Shown here: positions 8,275 to 15,879 of the stretch, one piece after another
How positions within the stretch are numbered: position 1 is the first letter of the stretch
How the letters are laid out: the number at the start of each line of letters is the position of its first letter
Source: an uncultured Clostridia bacterium
GTDB taxonomy: Bacteria; Bacillota; Clostridia; Christensenellales; Borkfalkiaceae
Direction of reading: 5' to 3'
Length of the DNA: 28,399 bases
Assembly: GCA_944338265.1 (NCBI GenBank)
Contig: CALVLO010000002.1
Location: 1-28,399 of the forward strand
The notes under the pieces: model-generated
Databases searched by the model: none
What the model was told of the DNA's origin: nothing
The model's input: the letters and a program-made list of their open reading frames with translations, nothing else
Made by a program: the position numbers and the translations under genes

Positions 8275-8303
8275 ACTATATCACGCATTTTTCACTTTGT
8301 CAA
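8275..8303 (-). promoter_or_regulatory. Promoter of the sugar-transport operon
   Basis: Minus-strand TTGACA (8303-8298), 17-bp spacer, TATAGT (8280-8275): a near-perfect sigma-A promoter reading into the long leader of the binding-protein gene. Confidence 0.88.
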
Positions 8304-8388
8304 TGGTATTTCTAAAAATTTTTTGTGAAAATTGCATCTTTTTTTGCAGATTTTTGAGGCGTTTTCACCAAAAACCCTCACGCATCGC

Positions 8389-8416
8389 AAAAAATTCGGC
8401 GCGAAGACCGCGCCGA
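8389..8416 (-). terminator. Second terminator of the ftsH-parAB operon
   Basis: Minus-strand TCGGCGCG-GTCTT-CGCGCCGA (perfect 8-bp stem) followed by ATTTTTT. It lies about 40 bases beyond the first terminator and would insulate the transport-operon promoter. Confidence 0.75.
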
Positions 8417-8454
8417 CCACAATATCTTGTGTTTTTATCCCCCCGCCGCCCGCG

Positions 8455-8481
8455 CAAAAAAACCTGCCCCGCAAGGGCAGG
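8455..8481 (-). terminator. First terminator of the ftsH-parAB operon
   Basis: Minus-strand CCTGCCC-TTGCG-GGGCAGG followed by seven T, seven bases beyond the stop codon of the last gene of the operon. Confidence 0.87.
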
Positions 8482-8487
8482 GCGCGG

Positions 8488-9921
8488 CTACATGGCGGGC
8501 GTCTTTTCGTAATAGCAATACCGCTCGTCTTCGCCGCGCTTGCGCATGCCCGCCCCCAGCAGCATCTTCCCCGAGCGCGCATTCTCCTTAAAGTGCTTCG
8601 CCTCGATGCGCTCGAGCTCGAGCTTTTCAAAGGCATACGCCGCGTAGGAAGCGACCGCCTCGGCGGCATAGCCGTTGCCCTCGTATTCGGGCAGCAGCCG
8701 CGCGCCGATCTCCGCCTCTGCCTGATAGCCGAAGCGGTGCAGCGTCACTTCGCCGACGAGCGCGCCGCCCGCGTAGATGCCGAGGGGCATCTCCATCTTC
8801 TCCTTAAACCATCCGCGCGCCTGCGCAAGGAACCACTCCGCCGCAGGCACAGGCGCACCCGCGGGCGCATCCTCCCGCCAATCGTACCCCCACAGGCGGT
8901 TGCGCTCCGTATCCCCCGCAAGGCGGGCATAGCGGGCGGCATCCGCATCGGGAACGGGCTTTAAGAGAAGGCGCGCCGTCTTGATCACGGGCAGGCGGGA
9001 GACGCCGTCGATGGCGCGGCGGGGCGTAACGTTGTACTTGCCCACGATCTCGCACGGCAGGTACTGCAATTTAGACTTGCGCAGCCCCATGTCGCCCGCG
9101 TCGTCCATGCGGTTGAGGTAGCGCACGCCCTCGCCCGCAAACGCCCGCGCGAATTGCTGCGCGATCATCGGATAGGCGCCCTCCACGCTTTTAAGCGCCT
9201 TTTCGACGTGGACGACGAGCATATCGCCGCACTTCTCGCCGATGGCGCAGGCGACCATCCTTCCGCCCGCGGTGAGGTACCCGCACAGCAGCCCGAACTG
9301 CCCGATGCGGGGCACGAGCTCGTACACCTCGTCCATCTCCTCGTCGGCGAGATAGGAGCCCTTCGCCCGCTGCGCCGCCTCGTATTCGCGCAAAAAGGCG
9401 AGAAGCGCCGCCTCGTCCCCTTCGCGGTAGACGTGAAACGTCCAATCGGGATTGTTTTTGAGGAACTTGTTCACATGATTGCGCTGCCCCGCATACTTCC
9501 CGCCCGCATAGGTGCGGAATGCCTCCGCCTCGTACAGGTAATCCCGCCAGCGGCGGATATTCGTCACGGAGACGTCGGCATAGCGGAGCGCGAGCGCAGG
9601 CACGAACGCGCGCGGCACGTTGGTAAAGTGCAGGCGGAGCTCATTGTCTCGGCAATACTGCTCGATCTCCCCAACGGCGCGCAGCTGCGCTTCCGCATCC
9701 CCCGCCGCAGAGAGCGGATAGTGGAAGTAGTGCTTGCCCGCATACAGCTCTTTCAGAATGAGGCAGCCCTCCGCGACGGCGTAATCGGGCGCAAGATGCT
9801 TGTGCCACATGAACTGATATCCGAGCGAAAAATCAGAGACGTGCGTCGTCTGCCCCGCAAAAAACGGGGCGTAGGCGAGCACGTCTTGCTTGTTGGTCTT
9901 AATAAATTTCAGCATAACCAT
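8488..9921 (-). CDS. DUF2156 (LPG-synthase-like) / GNAT acetyltransferase fusion
   Basis: A 477-residue two-domain protein. Residues ~1-300 resemble the DUF2156 family, which is related to the C-terminal domain of phosphatidylglycerol lysyltransferase (itself a doubled acetyltransferase fold); characteristic segments include HYPLSAAGD, the Arg-rich KYAGQRNHVNKF and YLNRMDDAGDMGLRKSKL. Residues ~310-470 are a RimJ/RimL-type GNAT domain beginning TARLLLKPV, with the acetyl-CoA loop region at LPEYEGNGYAAEAV (~410-423) and the late NARSGKMLLGAGM. Both halves would use acyl-carrier-type donors, but substrates are unknown. ATG at 9921 is chosen; ATG at 9915 is an alternative, and neither has a strong Shine-Dalgarno site. 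It is the last gene after parB, separated by a 124-base gap with small hairpins, and ends in tandem terminators. Confidence 0.82.
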   Translation of the reverse strand: MVMLKFIKTNKQDVLAYAPFFAGQTTHVSDFSLGYQFMWHKHLAPDYAVAEGCLILKELYAGKHYFHYPLSAAGDAEAQLRAVGEIEQYCRDNELRLHFTNVPRAFVPALALRYADVSVTNIRRWRDYLYEAEAFRTYAGGKYAGQRNHVNKFLKNNPDWTFHVYREGDEAALLAFLREYEAAQRAKGSYLADEEMDEVYELVPRIGQFGLLCGYLTAGGRMVACAIGEKCGDMLVVHVEKALKSVEGAYPMIAQQFARAFAGEGVRYLNRMDDAGDMGLRKSKLQYLPCEIVGKYNVTPRRAIDGVSRLPVIKTARLLLKPVPDADAARYARLAGDTERNRLWGYDWREDAPAGAPVPAAEWFLAQARGWFKEKMEMPLGIYAGGALVGEVTLHRFGYQAEAEIGARLLPEYEGNGYAAEAVASYAAYAFEKLELERIEAKHFKENARSGKMLLGAGMRKRGEDERYCYYEKTPAM

Positions 9922-10045
9922 GTCCGCATGTGGGCGGACTTTCGGCGGGAGCACTCTCCCGCATGTCTTGCGCCGCGGCACGCGGACGCACACCTGCTTT
10001 GCGGCAATCTCCCGCGGACATGCCCCCGGGAAAACCCGCCGCGCC

Positions 10046-10945
10046 CTACTCCATCCGCTCCAAAATATCCAAGATCTCGCTGAGGCGGTCAAGATCGTCG
10101 CGGGTGTAGTAGTCGATGTAGATGCGCCCCTTCTTATCGGTGCCGATGAGCGAGACTTTCGTCTTGAGCGTCGATCTGAGCCGCTCCACAAGGTGCTTGA
10201 GCTCGGCGTTGGCGAGCGCGTTCTTCTGCTCCTTTTCCTTGGCGAGCACCTCGGGCGGGTTGAGGTACTGCTTGACGGCGCGCTCCATCTCACGCACTGA
10301 CCACCCGTTCTTGGCGCACTCCGCCGCGAGCGCCGCCTGCTCCTCCTTGGCAACGGGCACGAGCGTGCGCGCATGCCCCGAGGAGAGCCTGCCCTCGCGC
10401 ACCATGTCGATGACCTCCTCCGCCAGCGTGAGAAGGCGCAGCGTGTTGGCAATGGCGGGGCGGGATTTACCCAGCCGCTCGGCAAGCTGCTCCTGCGTGA
10501 GCCCGAACTCCTCCATCAGCCGCTTCATGCCGTATGCCGCTTCGATGGGGTTGAGGTCCTCGCGCTGCAGGTTCTCGATGAGCGAGATCTCCTGGATCTC
10601 CTTGTCGCCCAGCTCCTTGACGATAACGGGGACTTTGGTAAGCCCCGCCTTCATCGCCGCGCGGTATCTGCGTTCGCCCGCAATGATCATGTACGTGCCG
10701 TCGGGGTTCTTGTTGACGACGAGCGGGCTGATGATACCGTGTTCGCGGATGGAATTCGCAAGATCGTTGAGCGCGTTTTCATCGAAGGCTTTCCGCGGCT
10801 GGTGCGGGTTGGGGAATATCTCGGAGACTTCTACTTCCGTCGCGCCGGCAAGGGCGTTTTCCCCCGTCTCGGTGCGCGCGTTTTCGTATGCCTCTTCCGT
10901 GTCGCTGAACAGTGCGGAGAGTCCTCTTCCAAGTCCTTTTGCCAT
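10046..10945 (-). CDS. parB: Chromosome partitioning protein ParB (Spo0J)
   Basis: A 299-residue ParB-family CTPase clamp that loads at parS and spreads on origin-proximal DNA. The N-terminus MAKGLGRGLSALF is the usual ParA-contacting segment. The CTP-binding motifs GERRYR (90-95) and ENLQRED (124-130) are intact. A helix-turn-helix for parS recognition spans ~149-170 (TQEQLAERLGKSRPAIANTL). The C-terminal ~60 residues form the dimerisation domain. Length matches Spo0J. ATG at 10945 is three bases past the parA stop codon, with GGGGGAAT upstream, so the two are translationally close. Two parS sites lie about 3 kb away upstream of ftsH. ParAB with origin-proximal parS organises origin segregation and, in spore formers, affects sporulation. 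Confidence 0.97.
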   Translation of the reverse strand: MAKGLGRGLSALFSDTEEAYENARTETGENALAGATEVEVSEIFPNPHQPRKAFDENALNDLANSIREHGIISPLVVNKNPDGTYMIIAGERRYRAAMKAGLTKVPVIVKELGDKEIQEISLIENLQREDLNPIEAAYGMKRLMEEFGLTQEQLAERLGKSRPAIANTLRLLTLAEEVIDMVREGRLSSGHARTLVPVAKEEQAALAAECAKNGWSVREMERAVKQYLNPPEVLAKEKEQKNALANAELKHLVERLRSTLKTKVSLIGTDKKGRIYIDYYTRDDLDRLSEILDILERME

Positions 10946-10948
10946 GCG

Positions 10949-11725
10949 TTATTCCCCCTTCCCTTCCGTTTTTTTCAAAAATTCTTCCGTGAGCGCCGCG
11001 TACGCCCGTGCGCCCATGCACTTCGGGTCGTGCAGGACGATGGGCTTGCCGTGGCTGGGCGCCTCGGAAAGGCGCACGTTGCGCGGAATGACGATCTCGT
11101 ACAGTTTCTTAGAGAAATACTTCTTGATTTCCGCCGCGATCTGCTTGGAGATGAGCGAACGCCCGTCGTACATGGTGAGCACCACGCCCTCCACTTTGAG
11201 CGCCTTGTTGAGGTGCTGCTTGACGAGCGAGATGGTGTTCATCAGCTGCGAGAGTCCTTCGAGCGCATAGTATTCGCTCTGAATGGGGATGATGGCGCTG
11301 TCCGCCGCGGAGAGCGCGTTGATCGTCAGCAGCCCCAGCGAAGGCGGGCAGTCGATGAGGATGAAATCATACGCCCCCTTCGCCTTTTCGAGCGCGGCCT
11401 TGAGTACGCGGTCGCGGTTCTTTTTGTAGACGAGATCTACCTCCGCGCCCGCAAGATCGATGTTGGAGGGCAGCAGGAAGAGCCCCTCGAGCTCCGTCTC
11501 GAGCACGTTGTCCTTCACGGCTTCGTCCTCGATGATGACGTTATACACCGATTTTTTCAAGCCGCCCTTGGAAAAGCCGAGCCCCGTCGTCGCGTTGCCC
11601 TGCGGGTCAAGGTCGACGAGCAGCACCTTCTTCCCGGCGCGCGCGAGATACGCCGCCATGTTGACGCACGTCGTCGTCTTGCCTACGCCGCCCTTTTGGT
11701 TGGAAAACGAAATGATCTTGCCCAT
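10949..11725 (-). CDS. parA: Chromosome partitioning ATPase ParA (Soj)
   Basis: A 258-residue ParA/MinD-superfamily ATPase. The deviant Walker A motif KGGVGKTT is at residues 11-18 and LVDLDPQGNATTGLG at ~35-50 is the A' motif with its Asp. The DCPPSLGLLTINAL segment carries the Walker B Asp. It dimerises on DNA with ATP and is discharged by ParB's N-terminus; it also regulates DnaA in several Firmicutes. Length equals the short Soj form without an N-terminal DNA-binding domain. ATG at 11725 lies three bases after the ftsH stop, indicating an ftsH-parA-parB operon. In the species I know, soj-spo0J usually follow rsmG/noc, so linkage to ftsH is unusual. Confidence 0.97.
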   Translation of the reverse strand: MGKIISFSNQKGGVGKTTTCVNMAAYLARAGKKVLLVDLDPQGNATTGLGFSKGGLKKSVYNVIIEDEAVKDNVLETELEGLFLLPSNIDLAGAEVDLVYKKNRDRVLKAALEKAKGAYDFILIDCPPSLGLLTINALSAADSAIIPIQSEYYALEGLSQLMNTISLVKQHLNKALKVEGVVLTMYDGRSLISKQIAAEIKKYFSKKLYEIVIPRNVRLSEAPSHGKPIVLHDPKCMGARAYAALTEEFLKKTEGKGE

Positions 11726-11728
11726 CGC

Positions 11729-13729
11729 TCACTCCTTCGGCGTATCATCCGCCCCCGTCTCGGGCGCGGGCTCCGCCCCGCCTTCGGGCTGCGCTTCGCC
11801 CTCTGCCGCAGGCGCCGTCTCCGCATTCTCCGCGGGCGCACCGCCCCGTCCGAAGGGATCGTCCGGCATGCCCTTGTCGTGCTCTTCCATATATTCGAGC
11901 ACTTCGCTGTGCGACTTGCCCTGCATGAGCATATCCACCTCGGCGGTGTAGATGGTCTCCCGCTCAACGAGCACGCGCGCCATATTGTCGAGAATGGCAC
12001 GGTTTTCGGAGAGCAGCTTCTTGGCGCGGGCGTATTGGCGGGAGACGATGGCTTTCACCTCTTCGTCGATGATGCCCGCCGTCTCCTCGCTGTAACTGTT
12101 GCGCTCCTCGAAGTCGCGCCCCAGGAAGACGGGTCCGTCGCTGCCGTAGCAGATGGGTCCGACGCGCTCGCTCATACCCCACTCGGTGACCATCTTGCGC
12201 GCCATCTGCGAAACGCGCTTGATATCGTTGGATGCGCCCGCGGAAACGTCGTGGATGACGAGCTCCTCCGCCACGCGCCCGCCGAGCGCCATGCAGATGA
12301 AATCGTTTAGTTTATTAACTGTCATATCGTTATCATCGTTCTCGGGGCGCGTCAGCGTGTACCCTGCCGCCATGCCGCGGGGAATGATGGAAACTTCGTG
12401 CACATTGTCGGTGTGCTCGCACAGTTTTGCCAAAATGGCATGCCCTGCCTCGTGGTAAGCCGTACACTTTTTGTCGGCTTCCGTCACCACACGGCTCTTC
12501 TTCTGCGGGCCCATGATAACTTTGTTGATGCCCTCGTAGAGCTCGAGGTTGCCGATCATGTTCTTGCCCGCCCTTGCCGCAAGAATGGCTGCCTCATTGA
12601 GGAGATTGGCAAGATCCGCCCCCGAGAACCCGCTCGTCATGCGGGCGATCACCTTAAAGTTGACGTCGGGAGCGAGCGGCTTATTGCGGGCATGAACTTT
12701 GAGGATGGCTTCCCTCCCCTTGACGTCGGGCAGGTTGACGTAGATCTGACGGTCAAACCGCCCGGGGCGAAGGAGAGCCGAGTCGAGAATGTCGGCACGG
12801 TTGGTCGCCGCCATCACGATCACGCCCTCGTTGGTCTCAAAGCCGTCCATCTGCACAAGGATCTGGTTGAGGGTCTGCTCGCGTTCATCGTGTCCGCCCC
12901 CGAGCCCTGCTCCTCTCTGCCGCCCGACGGCGTCGATCTCATCGATGAAGATGATGCAGGGTTGGTTGCGTTTTGCCATATCAAAGAGGTCGCGCACGCG
13001 GGACGCACCCACGCCGACGTACATTTCCACGAAGTCGGAACCGCTCACGGAGAAGAAGGGCACGCCCGCCTCCCCCGCAACTGCCTTTGCAAACAGCGTT
13101 TTGCCCGTTCCTGGAGGGCCGACGAGCAGCACGCCCTTGGGGATCTTTGCCCCGAGGTCAGAGAACTTTTTGGGGCTCTTGAGGAACTCCACGACCTCTT
13201 TGAGCTCCTCCTTCTCCTCCTCCGCCCCCGCAACGTCGGAAAAGCGTACTTTGAGGTTGGTGGAGACTCGCGCCTTCGTCTTGCCGAAGTTCATCACCTT
13301 GCCCCCGCCCCCGCTCATCGAGCGAAGAATGAGGAAGAACGCAACGATTCCGACCACCACGACGGCGATATAGAGGAAGGTCCCCCACCCGCTGCCCGCG
13401 TTGGGATCGTTATACTCGATCTTGATGCCGTTTGCCAGCCAATCATTCAAAAACTTCGAATCGGAATCAAATTGGCTCGGACCGACCGCATGGTACGCAT
13501 ACGATCCACCTTCCTTCTCCGTATAACCATACAGATTATAGCCACTGATTTCGATGCGCACGATCTGCCTTTCTTCGCCCTCGTTAACGACACCGTCGCT
13601 GAGAGCCAAAAATTCATCGAACGTCCTCATGCGTCGCGCGTTGAGCAGCGAATTGGTGAGGAAGTATATCCCGATCCCCGCCACCGCTATCAGCACAACG
13701 ATGATGACCATTTTGACCGTTTTACTCAA
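11729..13729 (-). CDS. ftsH: ATP-dependent zinc metalloprotease FtsH
   Basis: A 666-residue membrane AAA+ protease that degrades misfolded membrane proteins and short-lived regulators. Order: TM1 (~5-25), an extracytoplasmic domain (~30-113), TM2 (~115-136), AAA+ module with Walker A GPPGTGKT (204-211), Walker B IIFIDEID (259-266) and second region of homology (NRADILDSALLRPGRFDRQ, ~310-328), then the protease domain with zinc site HEAGH (426-430) and the third-ligand segment ASNDIKR (~505). The ~55-residue tail is disordered, Ala/Glu/Pro-rich. The start is TTG at 13729: AAAAAAGGAGACAGGCA precedes it, and there is no in-frame ATG at a suitable distance. First gene of the operon with parAB. 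Confidence 0.97.
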   Translation of the reverse strand: MSKTVKMVIIVVLIAVAGIGIYFLTNSLLNARRMRTFDEFLALSDGVVNEGEERQIVRIEISGYNLYGYTEKEGGSYAYHAVGPSQFDSDSKFLNDWLANGIKIEYNDPNAGSGWGTFLYIAVVVVGIVAFFLILRSMSGGGGKVMNFGKTKARVSTNLKVRFSDVAGAEEEKEELKEVVEFLKSPKKFSDLGAKIPKGVLLVGPPGTGKTLFAKAVAGEAGVPFFSVSGSDFVEMYVGVGASRVRDLFDMAKRNQPCIIFIDEIDAVGRQRGAGLGGGHDEREQTLNQILVQMDGFETNEGVIVMAATNRADILDSALLRPGRFDRQIYVNLPDVKGREAILKVHARNKPLAPDVNFKVIARMTSGFSGADLANLLNEAAILAARAGKNMIGNLELYEGINKVIMGPQKKSRVVTEADKKCTAYHEAGHAILAKLCEHTDNVHEVSIIPRGMAAGYTLTRPENDDNDMTVNKLNDFICMALGGRVAEELVIHDVSAGASNDIKRVSQMARKMVTEWGMSERVGPICYGSDGPVFLGRDFEERNSYSEETAGIIDEEVKAIVSRQYARAKKLLSENRAILDNMARVLVERETIYTAEVDMLMQGKSHSEVLEYMEEHDKGMPDDPFGRGGAPAENAETAPAAEGEAQPEGGAEPAPETGADDTPKE

Positions 13730-13792
13730 TGCCTGTCTCCTTTTTTACATTTTGTTTCTGCATAAGGATAGCTTGCGCAGAAAAGCAAGTAC

Positions 13793-13821
13793 ATTGTACC
13801 ACATGTGCCCGCATTTTTCAA
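13793..13821 (-). promoter_or_regulatory. Promoter of the ftsH-parA-parB operon
   Basis: Minus-strand TTGAAA (13821-13816), 17-bp spacer, TACAAT (13798-13793). The -35 region shares CCGCTTGAAAAAT with the GH43 promoter at 2609-2637. Confidence 0.85.
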
Positions 13822-13932
13822 GCGGATGAATGATATTTTTGTGCGATTTTACAAAAATATCATTTTTAGCCGCTTTTATCCATCGATTTGGCACAATTTT
13901 CCGCTTGCGTCCCCCGATTTTACCCCAAAAAG

Positions 13933-13948
13933 TGTTTCATGTGAAACA
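13933..13948. promoter_or_regulatory. parS site 1 (ParB loading site)
   Basis: TGTTTCATGTGAAACA differs from the bacterial parS consensus TGTTTCACGTGAAACA at one central base. It lies 112 bp upstream of the ftsH promoter's -35 box and 28 bp from a second site. Confidence 0.88.
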
Positions 13949-13975
13949 CTCCGAAGAATTTTTTTGATTTTTGCC

Positions 13976-13991
13976 CGTTTCACGTGAAACA
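13976..13991. promoter_or_regulatory. parS site 2 (ParB loading site)
   Basis: CGTTTCACGTGAAACA matches the parS consensus at 15 of 16 bases; only the first base differs and the inner palindrome is perfect. The centres of the two sites are 43 bp apart, about four helical turns, placing them on nearly the same DNA face. Confidence 0.93.
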
Positions 13992-14154
13992 TTTGGTGCA
14001 ATTTTCAAAAATGGGTGCTTTTCAGCCGAATTTGAGCCAAAAAACACGCATTTTTACCGTTTTTATCGCTAAAAGGGAATGAAGTACCCTTCATCTCATG
14101 AAGGGTATCCCCTTTGGCACTCTGATTTGCTGACGCAGCGGCGTTTTTTGGCAT

Positions 14155-14194
14155 AAAAAAGCTCCCGCACCGCATTTTTTGCAGCACGGGAGCT
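14155..14194 (-). terminator. Terminator of cvpA
   Basis: Minus-strand AGCTCCCG-TGCTGC-A6-TGCGGTG-CGGGAGCT followed by six T; the outer 8 bp are perfect. It starts about ten bases after the cvpA stop codon. Confidence 0.9.
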
Positions 14195-14204
14195 ATTTTT
14201 GCGT

Positions 14205-14759
14205 TTATTTCAGAAAGCGGAACTCCGCAGCCCATTGGAACCACTTCCAATCGAAAATGGCGCCCACAACGCCGCCCTGACGGATGCTTTCGTGCAAACT
14301 TTCGCTCGGGATCCAATAGCAGATGGTGAGAAGCAAAAATATGAGCAGCACCGCCTGCAAGAGCCCCAAGAGCGCACCGAGAACGCGGTCAACCGTCGTG
14401 AGCGCTTTGGAGCGCTCGACGAGCCCCTTCCCGACATTCCCCAACAGCCAGCTCAGCACCTTTACGAGGAGGAAGAGCAGCACGAAGGCGATGGCAACGG
14501 AGACCCAGCTCGCCGCCGTATACGCCGCATCCGTTGCGCCAAAGCCTTTTGCAATGGCGCTCGTCATCCCGAACCACGATTCAAGCGAATTTTTGAAGGC
14601 GTTACAACAGGTGACGGCAACAAAGAGGGCGAAGATCGTTCCTGCAAGTTTGCAAACCCCCTTCACAAACCCGCGCCAGCACCCGATGAGCATGCCGAGC
14701 AGGAGAAGGACGAAGAAAACCGCATCAAAGATCCAATCGCCCGCCGCAAGGACGTTCAT
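14205..14759 (-). CDS. CvpA family membrane protein
   Basis: A 184-residue integral membrane protein of the CvpA/colicin V production family. Four hydrophobic stretches are visible at ~10-28, ~36-52, ~82-105 and ~126-150. The family signature is recognisable in the N-terminal GMLIGCWRGFVKGVCKLAG (small residue, Arg-Gly pair, then amphipathic segment) and in the D-R-x-L-G-A-L-L-G-L-x-Q motif (VDRVLGALLGLLQAVLL, ~123-140). The molecular role of CvpA is not established; it is linked to envelope stress and bile resistance in other bacteria. ATG at 14759 follows GGAGGTCTTGAT; the frame is open to 14828 but that extension includes the promoter. It is monocistronic with its own promoter and terminator, and divergent from yyaC. 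Confidence 0.85.
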   Translation of the reverse strand: MNVLAAGDWIFDAVFFVLLLLGMLIGCWRGFVKGVCKLAGTIFALFVAVTCCNAFKNSLESWFGMTSAIAKGFGATDAAYTAASWVSVAIAFVLLFLLVKVLSWLLGNVGKGLVERSKALTTVDRVLGALLGLLQAVLLIFLLLTICYWIPSESLHESIRQGGVVGAIFDWKWFQWAAEFRFLK

Positions 14760-14787
14760 ATCAAGACCTCCGAATTGAGATAGTAAT

Positions 14788-14816
14788 ATTATACCACCGA
14801 GCGGAAAAAAAGTCAC
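14788..14816 (-). promoter_or_regulatory. Promoter of cvpA
   Basis: Minus-strand GTGACT (14816-14811), 17-bp spacer, perfect TATAAT (14793-14788), with the start codon about 29 bases downstream. Confidence 0.75.
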
Positions 14817-14880
14817 CGATTTTCGCACAATTTGTTATAAAATCGGGGCAAAGGGGCAAAAATCAGGCGGAGGAAGAGGG

Positions 14881-15495
14881 ATGGAATACGCATTTCACTA
14901 TTACAACACGATGGCAGAGACGGGCATCTGCCTTGCGCTCGACCGCATTTTGGGCAAACTCGAAGCGCCGCCCGTTGCGCTGTGCATCGGGAGCGACCTC
15001 GCCGTGGGGGATAGCCTCGGACCCATCGCCGGGACCATGCTCCGCTCGCCAAAAACGCGGTTCTGCGGCTATATTTACGGCACGCTGCGCGCGCCCGTCA
15101 CCGCAAAAGAGGTCAAATATCTGGGTGAATTTCTGCGGCGGACGCATCCGAGAAGCAAGATCATCGCCATAGACGCAGCCGTCGGCGACGAAGCAGAAGT
15201 GGGGCTCATCAAGGTACTTTCGGGTGCCATCCGACCGGGCGCAGGAGCAAACAAACGTTTGCCAAAGGTGGGGGACGCCGCCGTGCTCGGCATTGTGGCA
15301 AAAAAATCGCCGCTCGCCTCGCCGCTGCTGCATCTCACAAGGCTCGGCGCGGTGTACGCGATGGCGGATGCGATCGCAGAGGCACTCTCCGCCTTCTCTG
15401 TTAAGCAAATGGACGATAATTTTGTGAACTATTCACAAAAAAACAATGCTTGCGACACTTTTCCGAACAAACGGCACGAAAGGGGCGCCGTCTGA
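14881..15495 (+). CDS. yyaC: Spore protease-like protein YyaC (DUF1256)
   Basis: A 204-residue DUF1256 protein, a relative of the GPR/HybD peptidase fold found only in spore formers. Recognisable family segments are CIGSDLAVGDSLGPIAGTML (36-55), IIAIDAAVGDEAEVG (~97-111), and KVLSGAIRPGAGANKRLPKVGD, which precedes the GIV segment. The two glycine-flanked acidic sites (SDLAVGDSLG and IDAAVG) correspond to those that bind the metal or act in catalysis in HybD-like peptidases. In Bacillus the gene lies near soj/spo0J, as here. ATG at 14881 follows AGGAAGAGGG. The last ~30 residues (after SAFSVK) are polar and look like a divergent extension; a TTTTGTGAA-CTA-TTCACAAAA hairpin (15420-15440) lies inside them. 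It is one of only two rightward genes left of the origin. Confidence 0.9.
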   Translation: MEYAFHYYNTMAETGICLALDRILGKLEAPPVALCIGSDLAVGDSLGPIAGTMLRSPKTRFCGYIYGTLRAPVTAKEVKYLGEFLRRTHPRSKIIAIDAAVGDEAEVGLIKVLSGAIRPGAGANKRLPKVGDAAVLGIVAKKSPLASPLLHLTRLGAVYAMADAIAEALSAFSVKQMDDNFVNYSQKNNACDTFPNKRHERGAV

Positions 15496-15514
15496 AAAAA
15501 TACCCCCGCAACCG

Positions 15515-15543
15515 TTGACAAACGGCTTCCGCCGCGTTACAAT
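15515..15543 (+). promoter_or_regulatory. Strong promoter of the 76-aa orphan gene
   Basis: Perfect TTGACA (15515-15520), 17-bp spacer, TACAAT (15538-15543), start codon 33 bases downstream. It is the closest match to consensus among the rightward promoters in the window. Confidence 0.9.
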
Positions 15544-15575
15544 ACAAGAAAATATGAAAAAAGGAGCAAATCACA

Positions 15576-15806
15576 ATGGTTAAGACGACGAAGACGAAGA
15601 CTTACGATACCGAGACGGCTACCGTTGTTAAGAAGGTAGTGTTCGGCGCGTATGGCGATCCCGCAGGCTATGAGATGACGATGTATCAGACGCCTGAAGG
15701 GGATTACTTCCTCTACACGAACGGCGGCGAAGCTTCCCCCTACAAGGAAGAAGCGATCAAAACGTTCACGAAAGCCAACGCCAAAAAGTGGCTGGAAGAG
15801 AACTAA
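15576..15806 (+). CDS. Small conserved-looking protein of unknown function (76 aa)
   Basis: I do not recognise a characterised family. The 76-residue protein starts with a Lys/Thr-rich N-terminus (MVKTTKTKTYDTETATVVKK), continues with GAYGDPAGYEMTMYQTPEGD and FLYTNGGEASPY, and ends EAIKTFTKANAKKWLEEN. Alternating polar and aromatic residues in the middle suggest a small beta-sheet followed by a C-terminal helix; there is no signal peptide or transmembrane helix. Similar short orphan proteins occur in Clostridia to my recollection, but I know of no function. ATG at 15576 follows AAGGAG. It has a near-consensus promoter and a strong terminator of its own, which argues for a real, well-expressed gene. 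Confidence 0.85.
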   Translation: MVKTTKTKTYDTETATVVKKVVFGAYGDPAGYEMTMYQTPEGDYFLYTNGGEASPYKEEAIKTFTKANAKKWLEEN

Positions 15807-15820
15807 GCCCCACACCGAAT

Positions 15821-15863
15821 ATGCCCCCCAAAGTCGGATAAACTTTTGGGGGGCATGTTTTTT
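15821..15863 (+). terminator. Terminator of the 76-aa gene
   Basis: ATGCCCCCCAAAGT-loop-ACTTTTGGGGGGCAT followed by GTTTTTT; a long, very stable stem 14 bases after the stop codon. Confidence 0.93.
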
Positions 15864-15879
15864 ATGGCAAAAAGTACGA

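Larger units (their letters stand above)
13822..14154. other. Intergenic A+T-rich region holding the parS sites
   Basis: About 330 bases between the ftsH promoter and the cvpA terminator contain no supported gene. It holds both parS sites and, at 14085-14107, a 10-bp hairpin TACCCTTCAT-CTC-ATGAAGGGTA with no T-run, whose role is unknown. The rest is A+T-rich with several runs of A and T. Confidence 0.7.

Noticed and set aside
9922..10485. N-terminal extension of the DUF2156-GNAT frame into parB
   Set aside because: The extra ~190 codons are the out-of-frame shadow of parB and are Arg/Ser-rich; the domain begins at LKFIKTNKQD.
14005..14316. 103-codon leftward frame over the cvpA 3' end
   Set aside because: It overlaps cvpA and its terminator in another frame and has no ribosome-binding site.
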